Assembly (NCBI GenBank): GCA_021740905.1
Contig: JAIOYV010000044.1
Span: 1 to 57,326, forward strand
Source: Bacteroidales bacterium
GTDB lineage: Bacteria; Bacteroidota; Bacteroidia; Bacteroidales; M50B96
Direction: 5' to 3'
Length of the DNA stretch: 57,326 nucleotides
Shown: piece after piece, positions 34,332 through 42,474 of the stretch
Layout: the number at the start of each line of letters is the position of its first letter
Position numbering within the stretch: the stretch's first letter is position 1
Program-made: the position numbers and the translations under genes
Notes under the pieces: generated by a model
Told to the model about the DNA's origin: nothing
What the model saw: only the letters and a program-made list of their open reading frames with translations
Databases searched by the model: none

Positions 34332-35276
34332 ATGCTTGAAGTACTAAAAGAAATGGATACCATCCGGTTAAACTTTTCGACCGACGGATTATTTGTATTG
34401 AATATCACATTAGCCTTGATTATGTTCGGAGTGGCTCTCGACATAAAAATAAAAGATTTCAAGCAGGTAGTATTGTTTCCAAAACCAGCCATATTAGGTG
34501 TAATCTCACAATTTGTATTGCTTCCTGCGGGAACGACAATACTTACCATTGTATTAAAAGATATAATAACCCCGACAATAGGACTGGGAATGATTCTGGT
34601 GGCAAGTTGTCCGGGTGGTAATATTTCTAATTTTATTACGGCTCTTACAAAAGGGAACGCTGCTTTATCCGTCACATTAACCGCTTTCTCAACCCTATTT
34701 GCTATTATTTTAACGCCTCTAAACTTCGCATTTTGGGGTGGTATATTCACAAAAATTTACAGTTCAACTTCGGGAGAATTATTGCGGCCTTTAGTACTGG
34801 ATAGTGGAGAAATGTTTAAGACGGTCGCCTTATTATTAGGAGTCCCGATTGTACTCGGGATGGCCTTTGCCTTTAAGTTTCCCAAAGCAACCGCCCGAAT
34901 TCTAAAGCCCATTAAGCTCATTTCCATTTTGGCCTTCTTTTTAATGATCGTTATAGCCTTTGTCAAAAACTTTGATTTTTTCATCCTTTACATCAAATAC
35001 ATTTTCATTATTGTATTGATTCATAATTTCATTGCATTTTTGACAGGATACTCTTTTGCTTCCATTTTCAAATTGCCACTCAAGGACAAAAAAACGCTGA
35101 CCATCGAAACAGGTATTCAAAATTCGGGACTAGCTCTGGTTTTACTTTTCAATCCAAATATATTCCCAGAAGACCTTGCCATTGGCGGTATGGCATTTAT
35201 AGCCGCCTGGTGGGGAATATGGCATATCCTTTCGGGACTAACCATTGCCGGTTTCTGGTCGAGGGTGAAGGTTTAG
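34332..35276 (+). CDS. Bile acid:sodium symporter (BASS) family transporter
   Basis: A 314-residue membrane protein with about nine or ten transmembrane segments. The family is indicated by LVASCPGGNISNFITALTKG (the conserved substrate/sodium-binding region of BASS transporters) and IETGIQNSGLALVLLF (the second crossover helix). BASS members move bile acids, sterol-like compounds, pantoate, pyruvate or 2-keto acids with sodium. The gene follows the acyltransferase fusion by 35 bases and is itself followed directly by the epimerase genes, so it belongs to the operon. The substrate cannot be assigned; in this neighbourhood an amphipathic organic acid is plausible. Confidence 0.93.
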   Translation: MLEVLKEMDTIRLNFSTDGLFVLNITLALIMFGVALDIKIKDFKQVVLFPKPAILGVISQFVLLPAGTTILTIVLKDIITPTIGLGMILVASCPGGNISNFITALTKGNAALSVTLTAFSTLFAIILTPLNFAFWGGIFTKIYSSTSGELLRPLVLDSGEMFKTVALLLGVPIVLGMAFAFKFPKATARILKPIKLISILAFFLMIVIAFVKNFDFFILYIKYIFIIVLIHNFIAFLTGYSFASIFKLPLKDKKTLTIETGIQNSGLALVLLFNPNIFPEDLAIGGMAFIAAWWGIWHILSGLTIAGFWSRVKV

Positions 35277-35330
35277 ATGATATTAAAAAATATTTCTTAT
35301 ACTTTTACAAATGATAAAAATACAAACCAA

Positions 35331-36326
35331 ATGAAAGTACTCGTAACAGGAGCCGACGGGTTTCTTGGAAACAATATTGTGCGCGAGCTCCTGGCCCGAG
35401 GGGCGGAAGTCAAGGCATTTGTACAAAATGGGAGAGGAATCGACACCCTTGATGAGTTGACCATTGAAAAAATATATGGCGACTTATTAAACCCGGAGGA
35501 TGTGGAAAAGGCTTCGGTTGACTGTGATTATATTATCCATGCGGCAGCAAATACGTCGATATGGCCTCGGAGGTCCGAAATTACAAGGAAAGTGAATTTT
35601 GAAGGCACGCTTAATGTGATCAAAGCGACCCTGAAGTCGAAGGTGAAGCGCTTGGTTTCAGTGGGTACAGCCAATTCTTTTGGGAATGGAACCATGGAAA
35701 AACCAGGCAACGAAGAATCCTCTTTTACCGCCAGCAAGTATCGTCTCGATTATATTGATTCGAAGAGGGATGCTCAACAGGAAATTCTGGATCATGTTAC
35801 AAATCATGGCCTGGATGCCATAGTTATCAATCCCACTTTTATGTTAGGCCCTTACGATACCAAGCCGAGCAGTGGAGAATTGCTGTTGGCTTTATACAAC
35901 GGTAAACTGCCTGGTTATACATCAAGTGGACGGAATTTCATCCATGTGAAAGATGTGGCTGTGGCTGCATGCAATGCCCTAACAATGGGTCGTAGTGGCC
36001 AATGTTATATTACGGCCAATGAAAACCTATCGTACAAAGATTTCAACCAGTTGGTGGGTAATGTATTGGGGGTAAAGCCACCCAAATTAATGATCCCTAA
36101 GGTTTTTATTCTTTTGTTCGGGTTGATTTCACAAAGTATATCTTACTTAACAGGAAAGCCTCCGATGGTAAGTTTTGCTGTGGCCCGGATAAGCTCTCAT
36201 AAAAATTATTATAGTGCCTCAAAGGCTGTTGAGGAATTAGAGATGCCTCAAACTTCTATTGTCATTGCCATCAGGGAAGCTTTCGATTGGTTCAATGAAA
36301 ATGGGTATCTTAACAGGAACAAATGA
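35331..36326 (+). CDS. NAD-dependent epimerase/dehydratase family protein
   Basis: A 331-residue extended short-chain dehydrogenase. The Rossmann motif TGADGFLGNN lies at the N-terminus, with the cofactor-binding HAAANTS and the catalytic YRLDYIDSKRDAQ (Y-x-x-x-K type) further on. The general look is of the 3beta-HSD/flavonol reductase group. I chose ATG 35331 (MKVLVTGADGF) because it matches the family's N-terminus; the in-frame ATG at 35277, which directly follows the transporter stop (TAGATG), would add 18 residues and cannot be excluded. The stop overlaps the next start (ATGA at 36323-36326). It probably oxidises, reduces or epimerises a hydroxylated lipid or isoprenoid intermediate within this operon. 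Confidence 0.88.
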   Translation: MKVLVTGADGFLGNNIVRELLARGAEVKAFVQNGRGIDTLDELTIEKIYGDLLNPEDVEKASVDCDYIIHAAANTSIWPRRSEITRKVNFEGTLNVIKATLKSKVKRLVSVGTANSFGNGTMEKPGNEESSFTASKYRLDYIDSKRDAQQEILDHVTNHGLDAIVINPTFMLGPYDTKPSSGELLLALYNGKLPGYTSSGRNFIHVKDVAVAACNALTMGRSGQCYITANENLSYKDFNQLVGNVLGVKPPKLMIPKVFILLFGLISQSISYLTGKPPMVSFAVARISSHKNYYSASKAVEELEMPQTSIVIAIREAFDWFNENGYLNRNK

Positions 36327-37141
36327 AAAGGACAGATTTAGAAGGTAAAGTAGCTATTGTAACCGGATCCAGTAAAGGAATTGGAAAAGCCATTGCCATT
36401 GCGCTGGCCGCTAAAAAAGTAAAGATTGTTTTGAATGGCCGCGATGCCGAAAAATTAGAGCAAACAGCCAGGGAGATAAGCTCATCGGGCTATGAAGTAT
36501 TTCCGATTCAGGGAGATGTTGGGATTTATTCTGATTGTGAGAAACTAATTAAGCAAACCGTCGAAAAATATGGCACACTGGACATCCTGATCAATAACGC
36601 AGGTTTGTCTATGGAAGGAAGCATTGGCAACACCTCCCCAGAAGTTTTTGAAAAAGTAATCCATACCAATATCTTAGGGGTGATTTATCCCACAAAGGCA
36701 GCACTTCCTTATCTAATGAAAACAAATGGCAGTGTGATCTTCACCGGAAGTATTGCTGGTTTTATGGGGTTGCCCAATTACTCGGCTTACTCGGCATCGA
36801 AAATGTCGCTTACCGCAATTGTTCAATCTCTAAAAATTGAATTGGAAGGAACCGGTGTCCATGTAGGGATTAATTATGTTGGCTTTGCCGAAAATCCTTC
36901 AGATAAAACCTTCTTAAACCAAAATGGCGAAATCGAGCAGGTGCCAATCCGGGAGCAGTTCAAGCGGATGCCTCTTCAAGAAATCGCCAATATCTTTGTG
37001 AAAGGGATTGAGAAACGCAGATACAAGCAAACCCCTTCACTTTTAGGTAAAACAACGAATATCGCTCAACGGTTTTTTCCTACTTTTTTCGAATGGCTTA
37101 TGACTCGAAAATATAAGACGGAAAAGGCAGCTGTGGGTTGA
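36323..37141 (+). CDS. Classical short-chain dehydrogenase/reductase
   Basis: A 272-residue SDR. It has the cofactor motif TGSSKGIGKAIA (about 15), the NNAG motif, and the catalytic set in GSIAGFMGLPNYSAYSASK (serine, tyrosine, lysine). The residue after the second strand (LNGRDAEK) favours NADP(H). It overlaps the epimerase gene by four bases, so translation is coupled. After the catalytic domain there is a substrate-side helix region (QEIANIFVKGIEKRRYKQ) and a basic C-terminal amphipathic end (ARRF-like QRFFPTFFEWLMTRKYK), which could associate with membranes. It likely acts on the same metabolite as the preceding enzyme. Confidence 0.93.
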   Translation: MKRTDLEGKVAIVTGSSKGIGKAIAIALAAKKVKIVLNGRDAEKLEQTAREISSSGYEVFPIQGDVGIYSDCEKLIKQTVEKYGTLDILINNAGLSMEGSIGNTSPEVFEKVIHTNILGVIYPTKAALPYLMKTNGSVIFTGSIAGFMGLPNYSAYSASKMSLTAIVQSLKIELEGTGVHVGINYVGFAENPSDKTFLNQNGEIEQVPIREQFKRMPLQEIANIFVKGIEKRRYKQTPSLLGKTTNIAQRFFPTFFEWLMTRKYKTEKAAVG

Positions 37142-37237
37142 CTGCAAAATCATTCGCAATGGCAAAACTTAAACAATGCCAAAGGCAAATAAAGAATCCT
37201 GTATGAAAGTGCAGTTTATGCATTTTTAAAATCCCAG

Positions 37238-39547
37238 CTAGAGTTTCAATATCTTAAATGTCCTAGTCCCTTCTTTTGCCGACACCCTCAGAAAATACAT
37301 CCCACTCTCTAAAACGGAAACATAAACCGGGAGTTTGCTGAAAGCATGTACTAATCCCTTTTGTTGCAGATTCCCGGTTATATCGAAAAGATAATAGCTA
37401 CTCTCAAAATCAACCGATAGTGCATCAATATAAAAAACATCTGTGCCCGGATTTGGAAATACCTTTATATTTTCAAGCCTTGTCGTATAGCTGTCGATCT
37501 CTGTAAACAAGGGAGAGTTGTTCTCGAATAGGTTCGTCAGATAGTTGCAGTAAGCTTCGAGCGAATCGAGGGCAGACAAATAATTTGGGTTATCGCCAAA
37601 GGCCACCATGTAGGCATAATCAATCGACACAGTTTGTCCGGCATGAAAAGTAAAAGGCCCGGTTATGCCTATTCCCCTCCTGTCCCCACCAGGGGATTGT
37701 TCTGATACTTCTGACCATTCAGGCATTGGAATCCCATCTTGCCCCCAACCGCAAGGATCCGATAATCCGGGGAACATGAAATTGGTAGTAGGATTATTTC
37801 CGGTTGAATCGGCCAAGCCATACACAATGTGGTTGCCATCGGAGCAATAACCACTCATGAAATCATACAACTGGTCAGCATCGCTTATCTGATTTGGATA
37901 TTCCCAACAACTATTCTCAGTGTAAAAAGCGGTCATTCCCATTCGCTCATTGTCAATTATAGAATCACCAAAACCAAGTCCGTTCACGCTTTCATCGCAT
38001 TGCCCATCGGGGTTGTCGAGGTTGTCGGGATCAAGTGGCGGGCCACCTAAAATCTGTACAGCCACAGAAGGGGGATACATTCCAAAGGCATTGTATTGAC
38101 CGCTTCCATCACAAGCCTCACCATTATAATAATAGTAATAGCCACCTTCCACATTGCAGCCCATATAATCATCTTGGGCATATCCTAAATCACCATCCGT
38201 CCAGTTCCCTATATAGGTTTCATAATAAGTGGTATCCGATCGGTTGATTATATCGTAGTGAAGAAAAACAGTATTCCAAAGGGCGGTGTTTTGGGGCATA
38301 TCAAAGGCATACGCCATTCCATGGACTTCAACTCCAAGCTTGTTACCACCGGTTTCGAAATGCTCCTGCCTGTCGTCGTTAAAGAGGAAGAATATGGCCT
38401 GGTCGCCCCGGATATAGGGATAATCGCCTTGGAGTGGTTCGTACACCCCATCGTTGTCGTTGTCGTGAAAAGGTGCCAGTTCTTCCAGTTGGCCTTGGCC
38501 TACATCGCCATTGCCAGGCCAGGTAAGGATATTTTCGATGGGTAAATAGCCCGGCTGCCACCAGTTTTGTTTATGGTATTCAATTTCTTCTTTTGAAAGT
38601 TTCCAGGCATGAAACCACTTTTGGTCATAAGCCAGGTTATATGAATTGGAAACCGGGCCCTGTGCAAAATCACCTTCTGTGTAGCGATGCCTTTCAGCTG
38701 CTATATGAAGGACGGTATCGCTTCCATAAGCTTTGCCCCCAATCCATAAGGAACTGGGCAAAGCCATATTCATTGATCTGTCTTCCGGGAAACTAAATGA
38801 TGTGCCACTTCCTTTGTTAAAGAGCTGTACTCCCTGACATGAAAAATGGGCTTTGATATTGTTGATATCAAGATAATCGAAATAATTTCCGTTTCCGACT
38901 TTCAGATAAATATAGGCCAAGTCACCAGTAGCGCCTGTAACAGGAAGTGTATCCGCAATAATATAAGAAACCCTGGCCCATCCCAAGTCTAATATTTCGT
39001 AATCGGTAAACGAAAGGGTGATTTTCACAGAATCGCCAACTACTTCTGGTGCAACAGAAAGCCATTGTGAAGAGATTGTTGGATTGATATAAATTTGATC
39101 ACCCTGCGGATCATAATCATTTGCCAACACATCAACATAAATGGTTTCGCCCGGACGGATTATCGCCGAATCTATTTTTGCCACAGGGTAATTATTGTTC
39201 CATGCAGGGTTAATATCCACATACGCCCAATTCGATTTCACGGAAGTATCGGAAACCTGGCATAGCCTATATTTGCATATTATTTCACCCGGATTGGTAG
39301 CATAAAGCCAAATACTTGTATCGGTGAAAAAATGGGATGGCAAATTGCTGGGCAGATTGACTACATCGCAAATTTTGAATAGCATCCCACCCGGATCATA
39401 ATCGTTTTGTACAAGATTGAAATAGTAAGTTTCACCCGATTGAATAATGGGTTCGTAATTGTCGTTCACTGCAACCGGCTGCGTCCATGCAGTTTGGCTA
39501 AACAGAAGCAAACCTGCCATCAGAAATAAAGAAGAAATAGTTTTCAT
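37238..39547 (-). CDS. Large T9SS-exported protein, paralogue 1
   Basis: A 769-residue secreted protein. Signal peptide at about 1-22 (LLFSQTAWTQ). Two Ig-like/cadherin-like repeats follow (PVAVNDNYEPIIQSGETYY; PVAKIDSAIIRPGETIYVDV, both with NDYDP). The central domain (about 220-670) contains the motif FHDNDNDGVYEPLQGDYPY, which looks like a calcium-binding loop, WNTVFLHYDIINRSDTTYY and a GDRRGIGITGPFTF segment. A T9SS type A domain ends the protein (about 690-769; VFPNPGTDVFYI ... GMYFLRVSAKEGTRTFKILKL). The function is unknown; the same architecture recurs in 39613-41940, directly upstream. The two are probably cotranscribed surface proteins or adhesins. Confidence 0.88.
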   Translation of the reverse strand: MKTISSLFLMAGLLLFSQTAWTQPVAVNDNYEPIIQSGETYYFNLVQNDYDPGGMLFKICDVVNLPSNLPSHFFTDTSIWLYATNPGEIICKYRLCQVSDTSVKSNWAYVDINPAWNNNYPVAKIDSAIIRPGETIYVDVLANDYDPQGDQIYINPTISSQWLSVAPEVVGDSVKITLSFTDYEILDLGWARVSYIIADTLPVTGATGDLAYIYLKVGNGNYFDYLDINNIKAHFSCQGVQLFNKGSGTSFSFPEDRSMNMALPSSLWIGGKAYGSDTVLHIAAERHRYTEGDFAQGPVSNSYNLAYDQKWFHAWKLSKEEIEYHKQNWWQPGYLPIENILTWPGNGDVGQGQLEELAPFHDNDNDGVYEPLQGDYPYIRGDQAIFFLFNDDRQEHFETGGNKLGVEVHGMAYAFDMPQNTALWNTVFLHYDIINRSDTTYYETYIGNWTDGDLGYAQDDYMGCNVEGGYYYYYNGEACDGSGQYNAFGMYPPSVAVQILGGPPLDPDNLDNPDGQCDESVNGLGFGDSIIDNERMGMTAFYTENSCWEYPNQISDADQLYDFMSGYCSDGNHIVYGLADSTGNNPTTNFMFPGLSDPCGWGQDGIPMPEWSEVSEQSPGGDRRGIGITGPFTFHAGQTVSIDYAYMVAFGDNPNYLSALDSLEAYCNYLTNLFENNSPLFTEIDSYTTRLENIKVFPNPGTDVFYIDALSVDFESSYYLFDITGNLQQKGLVHAFSKLPVYVSVLESGMYFLRVSAKEGTRTFKILKL

Positions 39548-39612
39548 AAGTTCATCTTTTATAAGGGTTAGTTTTATTCAATTACAAATAGATGGATGAA
39601 AATAAATCTGAA

Positions 39613-41940
39613 TTATAATTTGAGTACTTTGAATGTTTGGCTACCGTTTATCCCTGATATTCTCAGAAAATAAACTCCCTGTGCAAGGTCCGAAAGTGAA
39701 ACAGTGTTTGTATTGCCCGGGGTTATTTTTCCTTTTGAATAGATTTTTCCGGTGATGTCTAATATGTAATAGGCAGAAGTTCCATTGTCTTTTCCACCTT
39801 CAACAAAAATATAATTGTTTGCCGGGTTAGGGTAAACCTTGAAGGGCGTACCAGTTGGGTTGTTGCTTGCTACGTCGTTAAATATCGGCGAATTATTCTC
39901 AAAAAGCAATGTCAGGTATTGGCTATAAGTTGTAAGACTATCGATGGCCGACAAATAATTAGTACTGTCGCCAAAAGCGTTGATAAAGGCAAAATCGACC
40001 GATTGGGTCTGTCCTGGTTCAAAGGTAAAAGGCCCTGAAACACCGAGGCCACGCCGGTCGCCGGAAGGGTTGTCCTCAGCAATTTCGTCCCACTCCTGCA
40101 TGGGTACACTACCCTGACCCCAGCCACATGTATCGGTTGTGCCTGGAAACATAAAAAACGTCTCCTGTGATGTGGCATCCGGATCCATATAATGGCCTGT
40201 GCCACCATACACCATCTGCGAACCATCGAGCCACTTTCCAGTAAGGTAATTGTAGTAATCAGAAGCGAATTTAGGATCCTTCATTGGCCCGCTTGAACCA
40301 TTGTTGAAGTATCTGAAACTTGTCATGCCAAATCGTTCGTTGTCGATTATAGTATCGCTGAAACCTGTTCCATTGACACTTTCGTCGCAAGCCCCGCTGG
40401 GATTGTCGAGGTTATCGGGATCCATAAAAGGGCCTGCCAATATTTTCACTGCCATTACGGGGGGGGTGTTCCCATACGCATTAATTTGTCCGTTCCCATC
40501 CACAGAATCTGCATTGTAAATATAAAAGTAGCTTTCAGGCACATTGCAGCCCACAAAGTCGTCCTGGGCATAACCTATATCGGCATCGTTGAAGTTCCCG
40601 ATGTAGGTATTGTAATACGTAGTGTCCGAACGGTTGATGATATCGTAGTGCAGGAACACCGTGTTCCACAAGGCAGGGTCGTTAGGCTCATCAAAAGCAT
40701 AAGTCATTCCCTGGATTTCGATGCCGAGCTTTGCCCCTTGGGTTTCGAAATGGTCTTGTTGGGCATCATTAAAAATAAAGAATATGGCCTGGTCGCCCCT
40801 TATGTAGGGATAGTCCCCCTGCAAGGGTTCGTAAACTCCATCGTTGTCGTTATCGTGGAAGGGGGCAAGTTGGGTGGCTTGCCCGAGGCTAACATCACCA
40901 TTTCCTGGCCATTCCAAAATGTTGTCGATGGGCACATAACCGGGTTGCCACCAGTTTTGATTGTGATACTCAATTTCTTCTCTGTTGAGTTTCCAGGTAC
41001 GGAACCATTTCTTTTTATACGCTAAATCAGTTACTTCCGAAATGGGGCCAAAAGTGTAATCGCCTCCTTCGGCCATAAACCTATCGGCCGCAAGATGGAG
41101 CACGGTGTCGGCCCCATACGATTGTCCGCCTATCCAAAAAGTATTGGCAAAGCCTGTAGTTTTGGTTGACCCGTTGGGAAAATAATATTCAGGTTGTCCT
41201 TCAAAATCCCAAAAATGGTTGCCAAAACACGAAAATCGTGCTTTAATATTATTGATATCGAGGTAATCGAAATAGTTTCCATTTTCAATTTTTACATAAA
41301 TTAAACCTTGATCGGAATTTCCATTGTTTATAGGAAAGGTATCTGAAACATAATACCGCAACGAGAAGCTGCCCTGATTTAATGCACTATAGTCATCAAA
41401 AGAAAGTTTAATTTTCACATGGTTTCCTTCTAATTGAGCATCAGCATAAACTCCATACATTCCTTGAATAGCTGGTTTAATGTAAATACTGTCACCATTG
41501 GGGTCAAAGTCATTGGCCAGAATATCAACATATATCGAATCTCCGGGACTTATTGAAACTGTATCGTTTTGAGCAACGGGATAATTACTATTGAGGGTTG
41601 GGTTTATAGTAACATAAGCCCAATTGGAAAGAATAGTTGTATCAGGAATTTGACAAAGCCTGTATTTGAAAACCTGCTCATACATTGCTACCGCAATGAA
41701 TGTGATACTTGTATCACTATAAAAAGCATACGGATTACTTCCATCGGATTGAAGGACTTCAAAGATTTTAAACAAACTTCCATTTGTATTGTAATCATTC
41801 ATAATCACATTTAGTGAATATTCGTTTGCATACACTACTACAGGTGAAATATAATCATCAACTGCCACAGGCTGGCAATAAGCAGAAAATCCGTAAGCCA
41901 ACATGCTTACAAAAATGACAAGGTTAATGTAATTTTTCAT
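39613..41940 (-). CDS. Large T9SS-exported protein, paralogue 2
   Basis: A 775-residue protein similar to its neighbour over the whole length. It starts with a signal peptide (about 1-22, GFSAYCQ), has PVAVDDYISPVVVYANEYS and PVAQNDTVSISPGDSIYVDI repeats, the FHDNDNDGVYEPLQGDYPY loop, WNTVFLHYDIINRSDTTYYN, GDRRGLGVSGPFTF and a T9SS tail ending VYFLRISGINGSQTFKVLKL. It lies 65 bases upstream of the first copy, in the same orientation. The central motifs are identical or nearly so, while the Ig-like domains differ more, as in a tandem duplication followed by divergence of the exposed parts. Confidence 0.88.
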   Translation of the reverse strand: MKNYINLVIFVSMLAYGFSAYCQPVAVDDYISPVVVYANEYSLNVIMNDYNTNGSLFKIFEVLQSDGSNPYAFYSDTSITFIAVAMYEQVFKYRLCQIPDTTILSNWAYVTINPTLNSNYPVAQNDTVSISPGDSIYVDILANDFDPNGDSIYIKPAIQGMYGVYADAQLEGNHVKIKLSFDDYSALNQGSFSLRYYVSDTFPINNGNSDQGLIYVKIENGNYFDYLDINNIKARFSCFGNHFWDFEGQPEYYFPNGSTKTTGFANTFWIGGQSYGADTVLHLAADRFMAEGGDYTFGPISEVTDLAYKKKWFRTWKLNREEIEYHNQNWWQPGYVPIDNILEWPGNGDVSLGQATQLAPFHDNDNDGVYEPLQGDYPYIRGDQAIFFIFNDAQQDHFETQGAKLGIEIQGMTYAFDEPNDPALWNTVFLHYDIINRSDTTYYNTYIGNFNDADIGYAQDDFVGCNVPESYFYIYNADSVDGNGQINAYGNTPPVMAVKILAGPFMDPDNLDNPSGACDESVNGTGFSDTIIDNERFGMTSFRYFNNGSSGPMKDPKFASDYYNYLTGKWLDGSQMVYGGTGHYMDPDATSQETFFMFPGTTDTCGWGQGSVPMQEWDEIAEDNPSGDRRGLGVSGPFTFEPGQTQSVDFAFINAFGDSTNYLSAIDSLTTYSQYLTLLFENNSPIFNDVASNNPTGTPFKVYPNPANNYIFVEGGKDNGTSAYYILDITGKIYSKGKITPGNTNTVSLSDLAQGVYFLRISGINGSQTFKVLKL

Positions 41941-42174
41941 AAGGATAAAATTTAGTGTAAGGTTAATAAATTAGTTCATGTCTGTTATTTTCTTTATGCA
42001 GTAACGTGAACAAATTTATAGCGAAAAAAGAAGTTATCCAAAAGAAAATAGGTCAAATGTTTTTTTATTTAATTTTTAACAGAACGTAGAAAATGGGAGT
42101 TTCCTCCTTACGTCGGAAAGACAGTGTTATATTGGTGTTGACTCTCATTACCTTGAAAAAATGCCGATTTCTTT

Positions 42175-42304
42175 CAATAGCCCCGACCTTTAGATCGGGG
42201 TTGGAGACAGGTAGCCGGGACTTTAGTCCAACATCCATGTGTTGGCTTGAAGGCCCGAAGTATTTTGTCCACTTTACCCCAACCTCTAAAGGTCGGGGCT
42301 ATTG
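42175..42304. mobile_element. MITE-like element, 20-bp inverted ends
   Basis: The end CAATAGCCCCGACCTTTAGA (42175-42194) is repeated perfectly as its reverse complement at 42285-42304. Inside are further stems: CCCCGA ... TCGGGG at the left end and GGGACTTTAGTCC. There is no room for a transposase gene in 130 bases. It could be a non-autonomous mobile element or a folding repeat. Confidence 0.7.
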
Positions 42305-42350
42305 ATCCTGATAACATTGAGTTCCTCGTTGTCATTACAGTGAGGAAGCT

Positions 42351-42463
42351 ATTTGTACACTTCAAAAGTTCGCTTGCCAAAATCTATTGTTACAACAAAT
42401 TTTGGGGATCGCTGAATGGTTCTGGATTTTGCTGACGACCACTAACTTTTGAAGTGTACAAAT
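42351..42463. mobile_element. MITE-like element, second family
   Basis: ATTTGTACACTTCAAAAGTT (42351-42370) is inverted perfectly at 42444-42463. The 73 inner bases contain the smaller stem CCAAAAT ... ATTTTGG. No target-site duplication is clear. It lies 12 bases from the stop of the TonB receptor gene, so it may also act on that transcript's end. Confidence 0.75.
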
Positions 42464-42474
42464 CGAAGAGAAAA

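Larger units (their letters stand above)
41941..42474. other. Intergenic region with two inverted-repeat elements
   Basis: Convergent-side spacer between the minus-strand paralogue and the TonB receptor gene end. It holds the two MITE-like elements at 42175-42304 and 42351-42463 and AT-rich flanks. Short frames across it read repeat DNA. Confidence 0.6.

Noticed and set aside
42093-42435. Short frames in the spacer before the TonB receptor
   Set aside because: They are composed of the two inverted-repeat elements.
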